This document shows positions 1 through 8,031 of a DNA stretch of 36,752 nt, piece after piece. A program made the translations under genes and the position numbers. The stretch is taken from contig CALABV010000196.1 of assembly GCA_937886325.1 (NCBI GenBank), positions 1 through 36,752 of the forward strand. Reading direction: 5' to 3'. The notes beneath the pieces are model-generated. The model saw only the letters and a program-made list of their open reading frames with translations, made no database searches and was not told the DNA's origin. Within the stretch, counting starts at the first letter, position 1. Every line of letters begins with the position of its first letter. The stretch is from an uncultured Geobacter sp. Lineage in GTDB: Bacteria > Desulfobacterota > Desulfuromonadia > Geobacterales > Geobacteraceae.

Positions 1-53
<53 letters not shown>

Positions 54-57
54 AGAT

Positions 58-134
<77 letters not shown>

Positions 135-150
135 ACTTATGTGTTCCATG

Positions 151-226
151 GTGGCTGTGGTGAAGCGGTTAACACTAACGACTGTGACTCGTTCATCCGT
201 GGGTTCGAATCCCATCAGCCACCCCA
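151..226 (+). tRNA. tRNA-His (GUG)
   Basis: Acceptor GTGGCTG pairs with CAGCCAC. Stem AACGA/TCGTT holds loop CTGTGAC, giving anticodon GTG. Discriminator C73 is the typical bacterial tRNA-His identity element, and CCA is encoded at 224-226. Confidence 0.97.
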
Positions 227-231
227 TTCAA

Positions 232-261
232 GAAGAAGCCCCGTATCTGCGGGGCTTCTTC
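232..261 (+). terminator. Perfect 12-bp hairpin between tRNA-His and tRNA-Leu
   Basis: GAAGAAGCCCCG (232-243) and CGGGGCTTCTTC (250-261) form a perfect 12-bp stem around a 6-nt loop. No T-run follows, so it may be a weak terminator or a processing signal within the tRNA transcript. The stem is certain; the function is inferred. Confidence 0.5.
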
Positions 262-283
262 ATATAGAAAAAGGCAATGAGCT

Positions 284-366
284 GCGAGAGTGGCGGAACT
301 GGCAGACGCACTGGACTTAGGATCCAGCGGGCAACCGTGGGGGTTCAACTCCCCCCTCTCGCACCA
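284..366 (+). tRNA. tRNA-Leu (UAG)
   Basis: Acceptor GCGAGAG pairs with CTCTCGC. Stem CTGGA/TCCAG holds loop CTTAGGA, giving anticodon TAG. The long variable arm expected of a class II tRNA is present, and CCA is encoded at 364-366. The tig gene begins 100 bp downstream. Confidence 0.97.
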
Positions 367-466
367 ACCACCCGTCCTTTCTCGGACAAACCCACCGGAA
401 AGCCGTTGTCGTTTCTTCAATTTTCTCCACAATTCCATATACATGAATACTGAGTGAGGTCATGCC

Positions 467-1774
467 ATGCTTGTAACCGTTGAGAATGTCAGTCCCGTAA
501 AAAAGAAGATTTCGCTTGAGATTCCGTCCGAACGCGTTTCTCGGGAGATTGAGAAGGTCTATGGCGAGATCCGTAAAAGTGTCTCCATAAAGGGTTTCAG
601 AAAGGGAAAGGTCCCCCAGCCCGTTATCGAAAAGTATTACAGCGAAAGAATGGAACTCGATGTCATGAAGAACCTGGTGAACGATTCCTATCCCAAGGCT
701 CTTGCCGAAAATGGAATCGTGCCGGTGTCTCAACCCCAGTTCGAAAGCGATGCCCTGAAATCGGGAGAGCCGTTCAAATACACGGTTACCGTTGAGATTG
801 TCCCGGAGATAGAGCTCAAGGAGTACCGGGGGCTCCAGGTTGAAAAACAAGCATTTGTGCCTGATGAAGCGGTCGTTGAGGGAAGGATCAGGGAACTTCA
901 GAGCGGAATGGCGCAGTTGAAGGTTGTCGAAGAGAGCAGACCCGCGGCTGATGGTGATTTTGTCGTTATCGATTTCAAGGGGTTCCTGGATGGTGTGCCC
1001 TTTGAACGCGGCGCCGCGGTTGACTATGTTCTGCAACTGGGTTCCAAACAATTCATACCCGGATTTGAAGATCAGGTAATCGGGATGTCCGTGGGCGAGA
1101 CGCGTGAAATCGCGGTCACCTTCCCCGCCGACTACGGGTCGGAGGAATTGGCCGGTAAACCGGTTACCTTCGAGGTTTCCCTCAAGGAGATCAAGGAAAA
1201 GGAACTTCCCAACCTTGACGATGATTTTGCCCGGATGTTCGGCCCCTACGACACCATGGAGCAGTTGAAGGCCAAGATAACGGAAGTTTTCGAGGCTGAA
1301 GAAAAACAGAAGATTACCAATGAAGTCCGGGACAGGGTTGTCAAGGCTCTCATTGAGAAACATGAGTTCGAGGTGCCCGAAGCCCTGGTTGAGAAGCAGC
1401 TTTCGGTCCTCGTGGAAAACATGAAGAACAATCTGGCATCAAAGAATCTCACCCTGGAAAAAATCGGCTCCAGTGAAGAGCAGATCAGGGCACAGGCCCG
1501 CAGCGTGGCGGTTAGTCAGGTAAAAGGTTCTTTACTTCTTGCCGCGGTAGCCGATAAGGAAGGCATACATATTGACGATGCCTTTCTTGAAGAGAAGATG
1601 CGTGACATGGCGGCGCAGGCCAACAAGGATTTTGAGGCGATACAGGCTCTGTACGAGAGAAACCCCTACGCCAAAGATACCCTTGTCATGCAGCTCAGGG
1701 AGGATAGGACGGTTGATTTTCTCCTGGAGAATGCACAGGTGGCCGAAGTAGCAGCTCTTCCGGAGAAACCCTAA
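467..1774 (+). CDS. tig: Trigger factor (ribosome-associated chaperone / peptidyl-prolyl isomerase)
   Basis: The 435-residue product is a cytosolic chaperone that binds the ribosomal exit tunnel and folds nascent chains. The N-terminal ribosome-binding domain carries the signature GFRKGKVPQ near residue 43. A central FKBP-type isomerase domain spans about residues 150-245 (DGDFVVIDFKGFLDG, then FIPGFEDQVIGM). A helical, charged C-terminal chaperone domain follows. The length is normal for the family (about 430). The ATG at 467 is preceded by GAGGT with a 7-nt spacer. The gene heads tig-clpP-clpX-lon, a widespread order linking folding with degradation. No convincing sigma-70 promoter was found in the 100 bp upstream. 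Confidence 0.97.
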   Translation: MLVTVENVSPVKKKISLEIPSERVSREIEKVYGEIRKSVSIKGFRKGKVPQPVIEKYYSERMELDVMKNLVNDSYPKALAENGIVPVSQPQFESDALKSGEPFKYTVTVEIVPEIELKEYRGLQVEKQAFVPDEAVVEGRIRELQSGMAQLKVVEESRPAADGDFVVIDFKGFLDGVPFERGAAVDYVLQLGSKQFIPGFEDQVIGMSVGETREIAVTFPADYGSEELAGKPVTFEVSLKEIKEKELPNLDDDFARMFGPYDTMEQLKAKITEVFEAEEKQKITNEVRDRVVKALIEKHEFEVPEALVEKQLSVLVENMKNNLASKNLTLEKIGSSEEQIRAQARSVAVSQVKGSLLLAAVADKEGIHIDDAFLEEKMRDMAAQANKDFEAIQALYERNPYAKDTLVMQLREDRTVDFLLENAQVAEVAALPEKP

Positions 1775-1791
1775 CAGTATTTGGAGGCGGT

Positions 1792-2388
1792 ATGCTGGTA
1801 CCCATTGTTGTCGAGCAGAGTGGAAGGGGTGAGCGGTCATACGATATCTATTCGAGGCTTCTGAAGGACCGGATAGTATTTCTCGGCGGCTCAATCGATG
1901 ATCACATGGCGAACCTGGTGATTGCGCAACTCCTCTTCCTCGAGGCGGAAGACCCGGACAAAGATATCCATCTGTATATCAACTCACCGGGAGGAGTGGT
2001 GACGTCGGGTATGGCCATCTACGATACCATGAGGTACATCAAGGCCCCCGTTTCGACCATCTGTGTCGGTCAGGCCGCGTCCATGGCTGCGTTGCTCCTG
2101 GCGTCGGGCGAAAAGGGAAAAAGGTTCAGCCTGACAAACTCAAGGATTATGATTCATCAGCCCATGGGCGGATACCAGGGGCAGGCAACCGATATCCACA
2201 TTCATGCCCAGGAAATATTGAGGATGAAGCAGACCCTCAATCAAATACTCGCCGATCACTCCGGACAGCCTTTTGAAAAGGTTTCCAGTGATACCGAGCG
2301 TGACTACTTTATGTCTGGTGAAGAAGCAAAAAGCTATGGTATCATTGATGATATAATCTCAAGGAATGTCATAGCGGGAGGTCCTTGA
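1792..2388 (+). CDS. clpP: ATP-dependent Clp protease proteolytic subunit ClpP
   Basis: The 198-residue serine peptidase forms the double-heptamer chamber that degrades substrates unfolded by ClpX. The catalytic triad is visible as Ser97 (GQAASMAA), His122 (MIHQP) and Asp171 (ERDYFM), with family-standard spacing. The oxyanion-region motif INSPGG is at 63-68. The start at 1792 follows GGAGG closely, 17 bp after tig. The stop codon overlaps the clpX start by one base (TGATG), so the two genes are translationally coupled. Length and motifs are ordinary for ClpP. Confidence 0.98.
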   Translation: MLVPIVVEQSGRGERSYDIYSRLLKDRIVFLGGSIDDHMANLVIAQLLFLEAEDPDKDIHLYINSPGGVVTSGMAIYDTMRYIKAPVSTICVGQAASMAALLLASGEKGKRFSLTNSRIMIHQPMGGYQGQATDIHIHAQEILRMKQTLNQILADHSGQPFEKVSSDTERDYFMSGEEAKSYGIIDDIISRNVIAGGP

Positions 2389-3641
2389 TGAACAGACGGG
2401 ATGACAGGTCGAACAATCTTACGTGCTCATTCTGCGGCAAGAGCCAGGATGAGGTGAAGAAGCTGATCGCCGGACCAACGGTGTATATCTGCGACGAGTG
2501 TATCGAGCTCTGCAATGACATCATAGCGGAAGAGACGAAACTTGAAGAAGCCATGGGGCCGGATGTCAAAAACCTTCCCAAGCCCCAGTCCATCAAGGAG
2601 GTGCTGGACGAGTACGTCATCGGCCAGGAGCGCGCCAAGAAGATTCTGGCTGTAGCGGTCTACAACCACTACAAGCGGATCGAGATGGAAAAGAAGCCGG
2701 GCGATGTGGAGATGCAGAAGAGCAATATTCTCCTGCTCGGCCCGACAGGCTCCGGAAAGACCCTGCTTGCCCAGACACTTGCCCGCATCCTCAAGGTGCC
2801 GTTCGCCATGGCCGACGCCACGAACCTCACGGAAGCCGGCTATGTCGGGGAAGACGTGGAGAATATCATCCTGAATCTGCTCCAAGCCGCCGATTACGAC
2901 GTGGAAAGGGCGCAAAAAGGGATTATCTATATTGATGAGATCGACAAAATCGCCCGGAAGTCCGATTCACCCTCCATCACCCGTGATGTTTCCGGGGAGG
3001 GAGTGCAGCAGGCGCTCCTGAAGATAATCGAGGGAACGATTGCAAGTGTCCCGCCCAAGGGCGGACGCAAGCATCCGCAGCAGGAATTCCTGAAAGTGGA
3101 TACCACGGACATCCTTTTTATCTGCGGGGGGGCGTTCTCCGGACTGGATAATATCATTCAGCAACGGATCGGCGTAAAGACGCTCGGCTTCGGGGCGGAT
3201 GTGAAGAAAAAGATCGAGAAGAAGGCCGGAGAGCTTCTTTCCGAGGCGACACCGGAAGATCTCCTCAGGTTCGGCTTTATCCCGGAATTTATCGGACGCC
3301 TTCCCGTGCTGGCCACTCTCAGTGAGTTGGATGAAGAAGCCATGGTGCAGATACTGAAAGAGCCGAAGAATGCGCTGGTGAAACAGTATCAGAAGCTCTT
3401 TGAGCTGGAGCATGTGAAGCTCAAGTTTACCGACGGCTCCCTCGTGGCGATAGCCCGAGAGGCTCTGAAGCGGAAAACCGGCGCACGCGGACTCCGTTCC
3501 ATCCTCGAAAACGCCATGCTCGACGTGATGTACGACATTCCTTCCCAATCGCTCGTGAAGGAAGTTGTCATCCATGAGGATGTCATCTATAACAAGGAAA
3601 AACCGATAATAGTCTACGAAGGAGTGGCGGAATCCGCCTGA
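2388..3641 (+). CDS. clpX: ATP-dependent Clp protease ATP-binding subunit ClpX
   Basis: The 417-residue AAA+ unfoldase feeds substrates to ClpP. An N-terminal C4 zinc finger (CSFC near residue 15, CDEC near 36) is followed by Walker A GPTGSGKT, pore loop GYVG and Walker B IIYIDEID. The stretch IGVKTLGFGA lies where the ClpP-docking loop is expected. A TTG lies directly upstream in frame, but ATG 2388 was chosen because GGGAGGT (2376-2382) is well placed and the ATG overlaps the clpP stop. It forms one unit with clpP. Confidence 0.97.
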   Translation: MNRRDDRSNNLTCSFCGKSQDEVKKLIAGPTVYICDECIELCNDIIAEETKLEEAMGPDVKNLPKPQSIKEVLDEYVIGQERAKKILAVAVYNHYKRIEMEKKPGDVEMQKSNILLLGPTGSGKTLLAQTLARILKVPFAMADATNLTEAGYVGEDVENIILNLLQAADYDVERAQKGIIYIDEIDKIARKSDSPSITRDVSGEGVQQALLKIIEGTIASVPPKGGRKHPQQEFLKVDTTDILFICGGAFSGLDNIIQQRIGVKTLGFGADVKKKIEKKAGELLSEATPEDLLRFGFIPEFIGRLPVLATLSELDEEAMVQILKEPKNALVKQYQKLFELEHVKLKFTDGSLVAIAREALKRKTGARGLRSILENAMLDVMYDIPSQSLVKEVVIHEDVIYNKEKPIIVYEGVAESA

Positions 3642-3670
3642 CTACAGGACAGGATTACCGGATAGATTTC

Positions 3671-6088
3671 ATGGTAAATAGTAGTGTGGAAGATGGAACA
3701 AGGAGAGGGAATCCCACTGGATTCCCTCTTTTGCCTTTACGGGATATCGTGGTCTTTCCCCATATGGTGGCGCCTCTTTTCGTTGGGAGGGAGAAGTCTA
3801 TTCTTGCCCTGCAGGAAGCAATGCGCCGCAACCGGCTTGTTTTTCTAGCCGCCCAGAAGAACGCGAAAACGGATGACCCGAATGAAGAAGAGATCCATGT
3901 TCACGGGACTCTCTGCCGAATTGTTCAACTCCTGAATCTTCCCGATCGTACCGTCAAGGTACTCGTGGAAGGGAAACGACGCGGCATCATACGGCGTTTC
4001 ACGCCGAACGCTCCCTTTTTCCACGTGGAAATCGATGAAATAAGTGAGGATTTCATGCTGAATGCCGAGCTGAAAGCCGTCATGCGCAGCATCAAGGCGG
4101 CTTTTGAGACCTTTGCGGCCCTCACGAAAAAAGTGCCGCAGGAGACCGTCACTTCGATTTCCGAAATGAGGGAACCTTCTCGGCTTGCCGATACCATTGC
4201 CGCGAATCTCACGCTGAAAATCGAAGACAAGCAGGAGATTCTGTCAAAGGCAGACCCGGTACTACGGTTGGAGCGCCTGCTGGAGATGATGGAATCCGAG
4301 ATCGAGATCCTCCAGATAGAGAAACGTATCCATTCGCGCGTGAAGAAGCAGATGGAGAAATCGCAGAAGGAATATTATCTCAACGAGCAGATACGGGCTA
4401 TCCAGAAAGAACTTGGCTCGAAAGACGATTTCCGGCAGGACCTTCTGGAGCTTGAGGGAAAAGTCGCCGCGGGAAAGTTGTCCAAAGAGGCCGAACAGAA
4501 AGCGCTCGGGGAGATCAAGAAGCTGAGGCTCATGTCGCCCATGTCGGCCGAGGCGGCTGTTGCCAGAAATTATGTGGACTGGCTTGTCTCGCTACCTTGG
4601 GGTATCCATACCGAAGAGAAGAACGATATCGCAAACGCCGAGGAAGTATTGGAGGCGGATCACTTCGGTCTTGAGAAAGTCAAGATGCGGATACTCGAGT
4701 ATCTGGCCGTGACGTCCCTTGTAGGAAAGGCGAAAGGGCCGATACTGTGCCTCGTCGGTCCTCCGGGCGTCGGAAAAACCTCCCTGGCTCGCTCCATTGC
4801 GCGGGCCACCGGCCGTACCTTTGTCAAGATGTCTCTCGGCGGCGTACGGGACGAGGCGGAGATCCGGGGACACCGCCGCACCTATGTCGGCGCCCTTCCC
4901 GGCAAGATCATGTTGAACATGAAGAAGGCAGGCAGCTCGAACCCGGTGTTTCTTCTGGATGAAATAGATAAAATGAGCACCGACTTCCGCGGAGATCCGG
5001 CTTCCGCACTTCTGGAAGTTCTAGACCCGGAGCAGAATCATGCCTTCAACGACCACTTTCTAGATGTTGACTACGATCTTTCCGGCGTGATGTTTATTAC
5101 AACGGCAAACTCGATCCATTCCATTCCACGCCCACTCCTCGACAGACTGGAAGTCATCAGGATAGAAGGGTACACGGAGCAGGAGAAGCTTGCCATTGCA
5201 CAACGCTACCTTGTCGGGAAACAGACCGCCGCGCACGGGCTCGCGGAAGGGAATGCCTCTTTTACGGAAAAGGCTTTGCTGGAAATTATCAGGTATTATA
5301 CGCGTGAAGCAGGGGTGCGGAACCTGGAGCGAGAAATCGCGAACCTGTGCCGGAAAATTGCATTCCGCGCGATAAAGGGGAAGGCACGACGCTTTACGCT
5401 GCGTCCGCAGCTGGTTCGCGAGCTGCTCGGCGCTCACCGTTTCAATCATGGAATCATTGAAGATCAGGATTCCGTCGGTCTTGTAAACGGCCTGGCCTGG
5501 ACGGAAACAGGGGGTGAACTCCTCGCCGTTGAGGCTGCCGTGCTCCCGGGAAAGGGGAAGCTGACCATCACCGGCAAGCTCGGTGAGGTAATGCAGGAAT
5601 CGGCGCATGCCGCGTTGACGTACGCGCGTTCGCGTTCTACTCTTTTGGGACTGGAGCGTGATTTCTTTCAGAATGTCGAGATACACATCCACGTTCCGGA
5701 GGGCGCGATCCCCAAGGATGGTCCTTCAGCCGGCATTACCATGGCAACGGCGGTGATTTCCGCCCTTACCGGCAAGGCCGTCCGTCGGTCGATCGCAATG
5801 ACGGGGGAGGTAACCCTGCGCGGCAGAATTCTCCCAATCGGAGGCCTGAAGGAAAAGATCCTGGCTGCCAGGCGGGGAGGAATCAAGACCGTAATCATCC
5901 CGCGTGACAACGAGAAGGATCTTCAGGAAATCCCTCCGGATGTACTAACGGGAGTCAGAATCATTTGCGCGAGCCACATGGATGAGGTGCTGGAGAAGGC
6001 GTTGTACACCGTGCGAGCGCCTTCGGAACTCATCAGGCAAAAGGATACGATGATCACAGGTTGCGAGACTTCCGAGACGGCGCACTGA
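3671..6088 (+). CDS. lon: ATP-dependent Lon protease
   Basis: This is an 805-residue LonA-type protease. The N-terminal substrate-recognition domain begins at LPLRDIVVFPHMV (about residues 21-33). A coiled-coil stretch rich in Lys and Glu spans about 200-290. The AAA+ module carries Walker A GPPGVGKT (363-370) and Walker B FLLDEID (427-433). The C-terminal peptidase has the Ser-Lys dyad Ser686 (PKDGPSAG) and Lys729 (GGLKEK), 43 residues apart as in E. coli Lon. It degrades damaged and regulatory proteins in the cytosol. It starts 29 bp after clpX. The ribosome-binding site is weak, so coupling to clpX or a nearby promoter is possible. Confidence 0.97.
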   Translation: MVNSSVEDGTRRGNPTGFPLLPLRDIVVFPHMVAPLFVGREKSILALQEAMRRNRLVFLAAQKNAKTDDPNEEEIHVHGTLCRIVQLLNLPDRTVKVLVEGKRRGIIRRFTPNAPFFHVEIDEISEDFMLNAELKAVMRSIKAAFETFAALTKKVPQETVTSISEMREPSRLADTIAANLTLKIEDKQEILSKADPVLRLERLLEMMESEIEILQIEKRIHSRVKKQMEKSQKEYYLNEQIRAIQKELGSKDDFRQDLLELEGKVAAGKLSKEAEQKALGEIKKLRLMSPMSAEAAVARNYVDWLVSLPWGIHTEEKNDIANAEEVLEADHFGLEKVKMRILEYLAVTSLVGKAKGPILCLVGPPGVGKTSLARSIARATGRTFVKMSLGGVRDEAEIRGHRRTYVGALPGKIMLNMKKAGSSNPVFLLDEIDKMSTDFRGDPASALLEVLDPEQNHAFNDHFLDVDYDLSGVMFITTANSIHSIPRPLLDRLEVIRIEGYTEQEKLAIAQRYLVGKQTAAHGLAEGNASFTEKALLEIIRYYTREAGVRNLEREIANLCRKIAFRAIKGKARRFTLRPQLVRELLGAHRFNHGIIEDQDSVGLVNGLAWTETGGELLAVEAAVLPGKGKLTITGKLGEVMQESAHAALTYARSRSTLLGLERDFFQNVEIHIHVPEGAIPKDGPSAGITMATAVISALTGKAVRRSIAMTGEVTLRGRILPIGGLKEKILAARRGGIKTVIIPRDNEKDLQEIPPDVLTGVRIICASHMDEVLEKALYTVRAPSELIRQKDTMITGCETSETAH

Positions 6089-6126
6089 AAGAAGGTTGTT
6101 TCTGATATCCGGTATCCAAAAATCGC

Positions 6127-6155
6127 TTGACACTCGAAATGCCCCTTGCTATATA
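6127..6155 (+). promoter_or_regulatory. Strong sigma-70-type promoter upstream of the tRNA-Asp/Val/Asp cluster
   Basis: A consensus -35 box TTGACA (6127-6132), a 17-nt spacer and TATATA (6150-6155) predict a start near 6162. That is about 160 nt before the first tRNA-Asp. The -35 is a perfect match to consensus. Confidence 0.7.
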
Positions 6156-6161
6156 TATGCC

Positions 6162-6307
6162 TCCTTTTGCCGGGAAGGAAGCAATGAGGTTCCGGGAGGT
6201 ACGGTGTGACGAAGTCCGAACTGGATGGGAAGGATCTGGTCAACACCAAGAAAAAATAGCCTCACCGGGTGCTTCCGGGCATCCATGGCACATATTGAGG
6301 GAGTTTT
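6162..6307 (+). ncRNA. Candidate structured RNA or tRNA-operon leader
   Basis: No credible protein is encoded between lon and tRNA-Asp. The stretch after the promoter contains nested complementary segments. 6168-6177 pairs with 6272-6281 (9 of 10 bp), 6185-6189 with 6260-6264 (5 bp), and 6203-6210 with 6239-6247 (8 bp with one bulged A). A T5 run ends it at 6307. It could be an independent small RNA of about 145 nt or simply the tRNA leader. No Rfam family is recognised: GGAAGGAAGCA resembles the SRP RNA core, but it is not in an apical loop. Confidence 0.3.
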
Positions 6308-6320
6308 TCAAAATAGTTTC

Positions 6321-6397
<77 letters not shown>

Positions 6398-6403
6398 TTA
6401 TTC

Positions 6404-6479
6404 GGGCGAATAGCTCAGCTGGGAGAGCGCCAGCCTTACAAGCTGGATGTCACAGGTTCGATCCCTGTTTCGCCCACCA
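6404..6479 (+). tRNA. tRNA-Val (UAC)
   Basis: Acceptor GGGCGAA pairs with TTCGCCC. Stem CCAGC/GCTGG holds loop CTTACAA, giving anticodon TAC. CCA is encoded at 6477-6479. It sits between the two tRNA-Asp copies. Confidence 0.97.
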
Positions 6480-6518
6480 TTTTCACTCTGAGAAGTATCG
6501 GCACGTCAAGATTCAACG

Positions 6519-6595
<77 letters not shown>

Positions 6596-6604
6596 GAATC
6601 GGAG

Positions 6605-6633
6605 AAGGTCATGCACATCGCATGGCCTTTTTT
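6605..6633 (+). terminator. Rho-independent terminator of the tRNA-Asp/Val/Asp unit
   Basis: AAGGTCATGC (6605-6614) pairs with GCATGGCCTT (6620-6629), 10 bp including one G-U. The loop is 5 nt and a run of six T (6628-6633) follows. It sits 9 nt after the last tRNA. Confidence 0.9.
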
Positions 6634-6673
6634 ATTTTGCGGGTGCCGCTATCAACGTATGCGTCCCTTTCCC

Positions 6674-6702
6674 TTGACTTAGTTGGGGAAAAATCTTATT
6701 CT
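6674..6702 (+). promoter_or_regulatory. Sigma-70-type promoter
   Basis: TTGACT (6674-6679), a 17-nt spacer and TATTCT (6697-6702) predict a start near 6709. The next protein gene is about 280 bp away, so the promoter serves either a long leader or a small RNA. Confidence 0.55.
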
Positions 6703-6708
6703 GCCTTC

Positions 6709-6846
6709 CATCCATTGTAATATATTCAGTTTTTAGAGGAATCAGCCACACTTTCCCGTTCCGTATCAGTGTTGTGTGATGTACTGATTCTTGTGATGTT
6801 CAACGACTCCCCTCCGCGGTGACACATGCGCCGGCAGGGGAGTTTT
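6709..6846 (+). ncRNA. Candidate small RNA or attenuated leader ahead of the envelope operon
   Basis: This is a non-coding stretch between a promoter (6674-6702) and a terminator-like hairpin. That hairpin pairs ACTCCCCT (6806-6813) with AGGGGAGT (6836-6843), followed by TTTT. Upstream, GAATCAG (6739-6745) and ATCAGT (6765-6770) can each pair with the single segment 6783-6790 (ACTGATTC). CACAC (6747-6751) can also pair with GTGTG (6774-6778). Competing partners plus a terminator suggest a switchable leader or a free RNA of about 138 nt. No known riboswitch consensus is recognised. Confidence 0.3.
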
Positions 6847-6958
6847 CGTGACCGTAATGCGCCGCGTCCTCGCCCACTCCGCGTGCCTTCCTTCACATGG
6901 GGAGACTGCACCGGGGTGATGGAGCGCGAGGGGCGGGTTCACGTTATCTTGTGGTTGT

Positions 6959-6987
6959 TTGACGTTCGATACCTGAAATTCTATCAA
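6959..6987 (+). promoter_or_regulatory. Sigma-70-type promoter directly before the glycosyltransferase gene
   Basis: TTGACG (6959-6964), a 17-nt spacer and TATCAA (6982-6987) predict a start near 6993. That leaves almost no untranslated leader, and it favours GTG 7002 over TTG 6993 as the start codon of the next gene. Confidence 0.5.
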
Positions 6988-6992
6988 ATAGG

Positions 6993-7763
6993 TTGCCGCG
7001 AGTGGATGTTACCGTTGTTATCCCGACATACAATGAGCGGGGGAATATTGCCAGGCTGATACCGGAGATACTGGCGCAGGATGAAAGGATTTGTGTTCTG
7101 GTTGTCGATGACAACTCTCCCGATGGAACGGGAGACGTTGTGCAAGCAATGGCCGAAAAGGACACTCGAATTCTTGTACATCGGCGCAAAGGCAAGCTGG
7201 GGCTGGGATCCGCGTACCGTGAAGGCTTCAGGATAGCCCTTTCCGCGGGTGCGAGATATGTCGTCGAGATGGACGCCGACTTTTCCCACGATCCGAGATG
7301 CATTCCCGACCTGCTTGTGAAGGCCGAAGAATTCGACCTTGTTATCGGTTCCCGCTACATGAACGGGGTCAGCGTTGTCAATTGGCCAATCAGGAGACTC
7401 CTCCTGAGCTACTTCGCGTCCGTGTACACGCGCGTTATTACCGGCTTGCGGGTTTCTGACTGCACCAGCGGTTTCAAGTGTTTTCGTCGGGAGGTCCTTG
7501 AGTCGATAGACTTGGAAAAGATGCGTTCGGACGGCTACTCTTTCCAGATTGAGATGAATTTTCTCTGCATGGAGAAAGGATTCCGCATCGGAGAGGTTCC
7601 CATCATCTTTATCGACCGCCACGCCGGAACTTCCAAGATGTCGAAAAAGATTGTCCGTGAGGCAGTCATCATGGTATGGAAACTGAAAGCAGGGTCCCTT
7701 CTGAGGCGGTTAACGGGAAGAGGAGTACGACGTGCCATACGAAGTCTGGGCGCTTTTCTGTGA
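6993..7763 (+). CDS. Family 2 glycosyltransferase, polyprenol-phosphate mannosyltransferase (DPM1-like)
   Basis: The 256-residue GT-A fold enzyme resembles dolichol/polyprenol monophosphomannose synthases, which load a sugar from a nucleotide donor onto a lipid-phosphate carrier. VVIPTYNERGN near the N-terminus, VVDDNSPDGTG, the DXD-type metal site EMDADFSHDP and GSRYMNG are the usual motifs. No C-terminal membrane segments are present, as in soluble DPM1-type enzymes. TTG 6993 is given as start; in-frame GTG 7002 is equally likely because a promoter predicts transcription from about 6993. The sugar specificity is inferred from the family only. It heads the envelope cluster and overlaps the next small gene by 32 bp. 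Confidence 0.85.
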   Translation: MPRVDVTVVIPTYNERGNIARLIPEILAQDERICVLVVDDNSPDGTGDVVQAMAEKDTRILVHRRKGKLGLGSAYREGFRIALSAGARYVVEMDADFSHDPRCIPDLLVKAEEFDLVIGSRYMNGVSVVNWPIRRLLLSYFASVYTRVITGLRVSDCTSGFKCFRREVLESIDLEKMRSDGYSFQIEMNFLCMEKGFRIGEVPIIFIDRHAGTSKMSKKIVREAVIMVWKLKAGSLLRRLTGRGVRRAIRSLGAFL

Positions 7764-7917
7764 GGTTGGCTTCTGGGGATGGGTTCTCGTGTTCTGCGGT
7801 TTCCTTTATTTCTCGTTCCCGGCACGAAATACGCTGAACGGTCGGGCAGCCGTGACGTGGGGTCTTGCTTTTCTTGTTTTCTATTTCATCTGGATTGCCG
7901 GTATGATGCAGGCATGA
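7732..7917 (+). CDS. Small two-helix membrane protein, function unknown
   Basis: The 61-residue hydrophobic product has two likely membrane helices (about residues 12-30 and 39-58) separated by a short polar segment with PARNTLNGR. It starts at GTG 7732, inside the end of the glycosyltransferase gene. A strong ribosome-binding site, AGAGGAG (7719-7725), lies 6 nt before the start, which argues that the gene is real. It lies between the glycosyltransferase and ftsE, so a role in the envelope is plausible but unproven. No family is recognised. Confidence 0.75.
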   Translation: MPYEVWALFCEVGFWGWVLVFCGFLYFSFPARNTLNGRAAVTWGLAFLVFYFIWIAGMMQA

Positions 7918-8031
7918 TCGCCGTTTTGAGTGAGTCGGACTAGTGTGCCGCGGCGGCGCCTGATAGATTTCCGCGGGGCGGATACCTGCCGCGCCATCGT
8001 GCGAAATAAGCAACCGGCGGAGCACATTCAC

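Noticed and set aside
6168..6190. SRP (4.5S) RNA suggested by GGAAGGAAGCA
   Set aside because: In SRP RNA this motif is in the apical part of a long hairpin with matching flanks on both sides; here it lies near the predicted 5' end and the flanks do not match.
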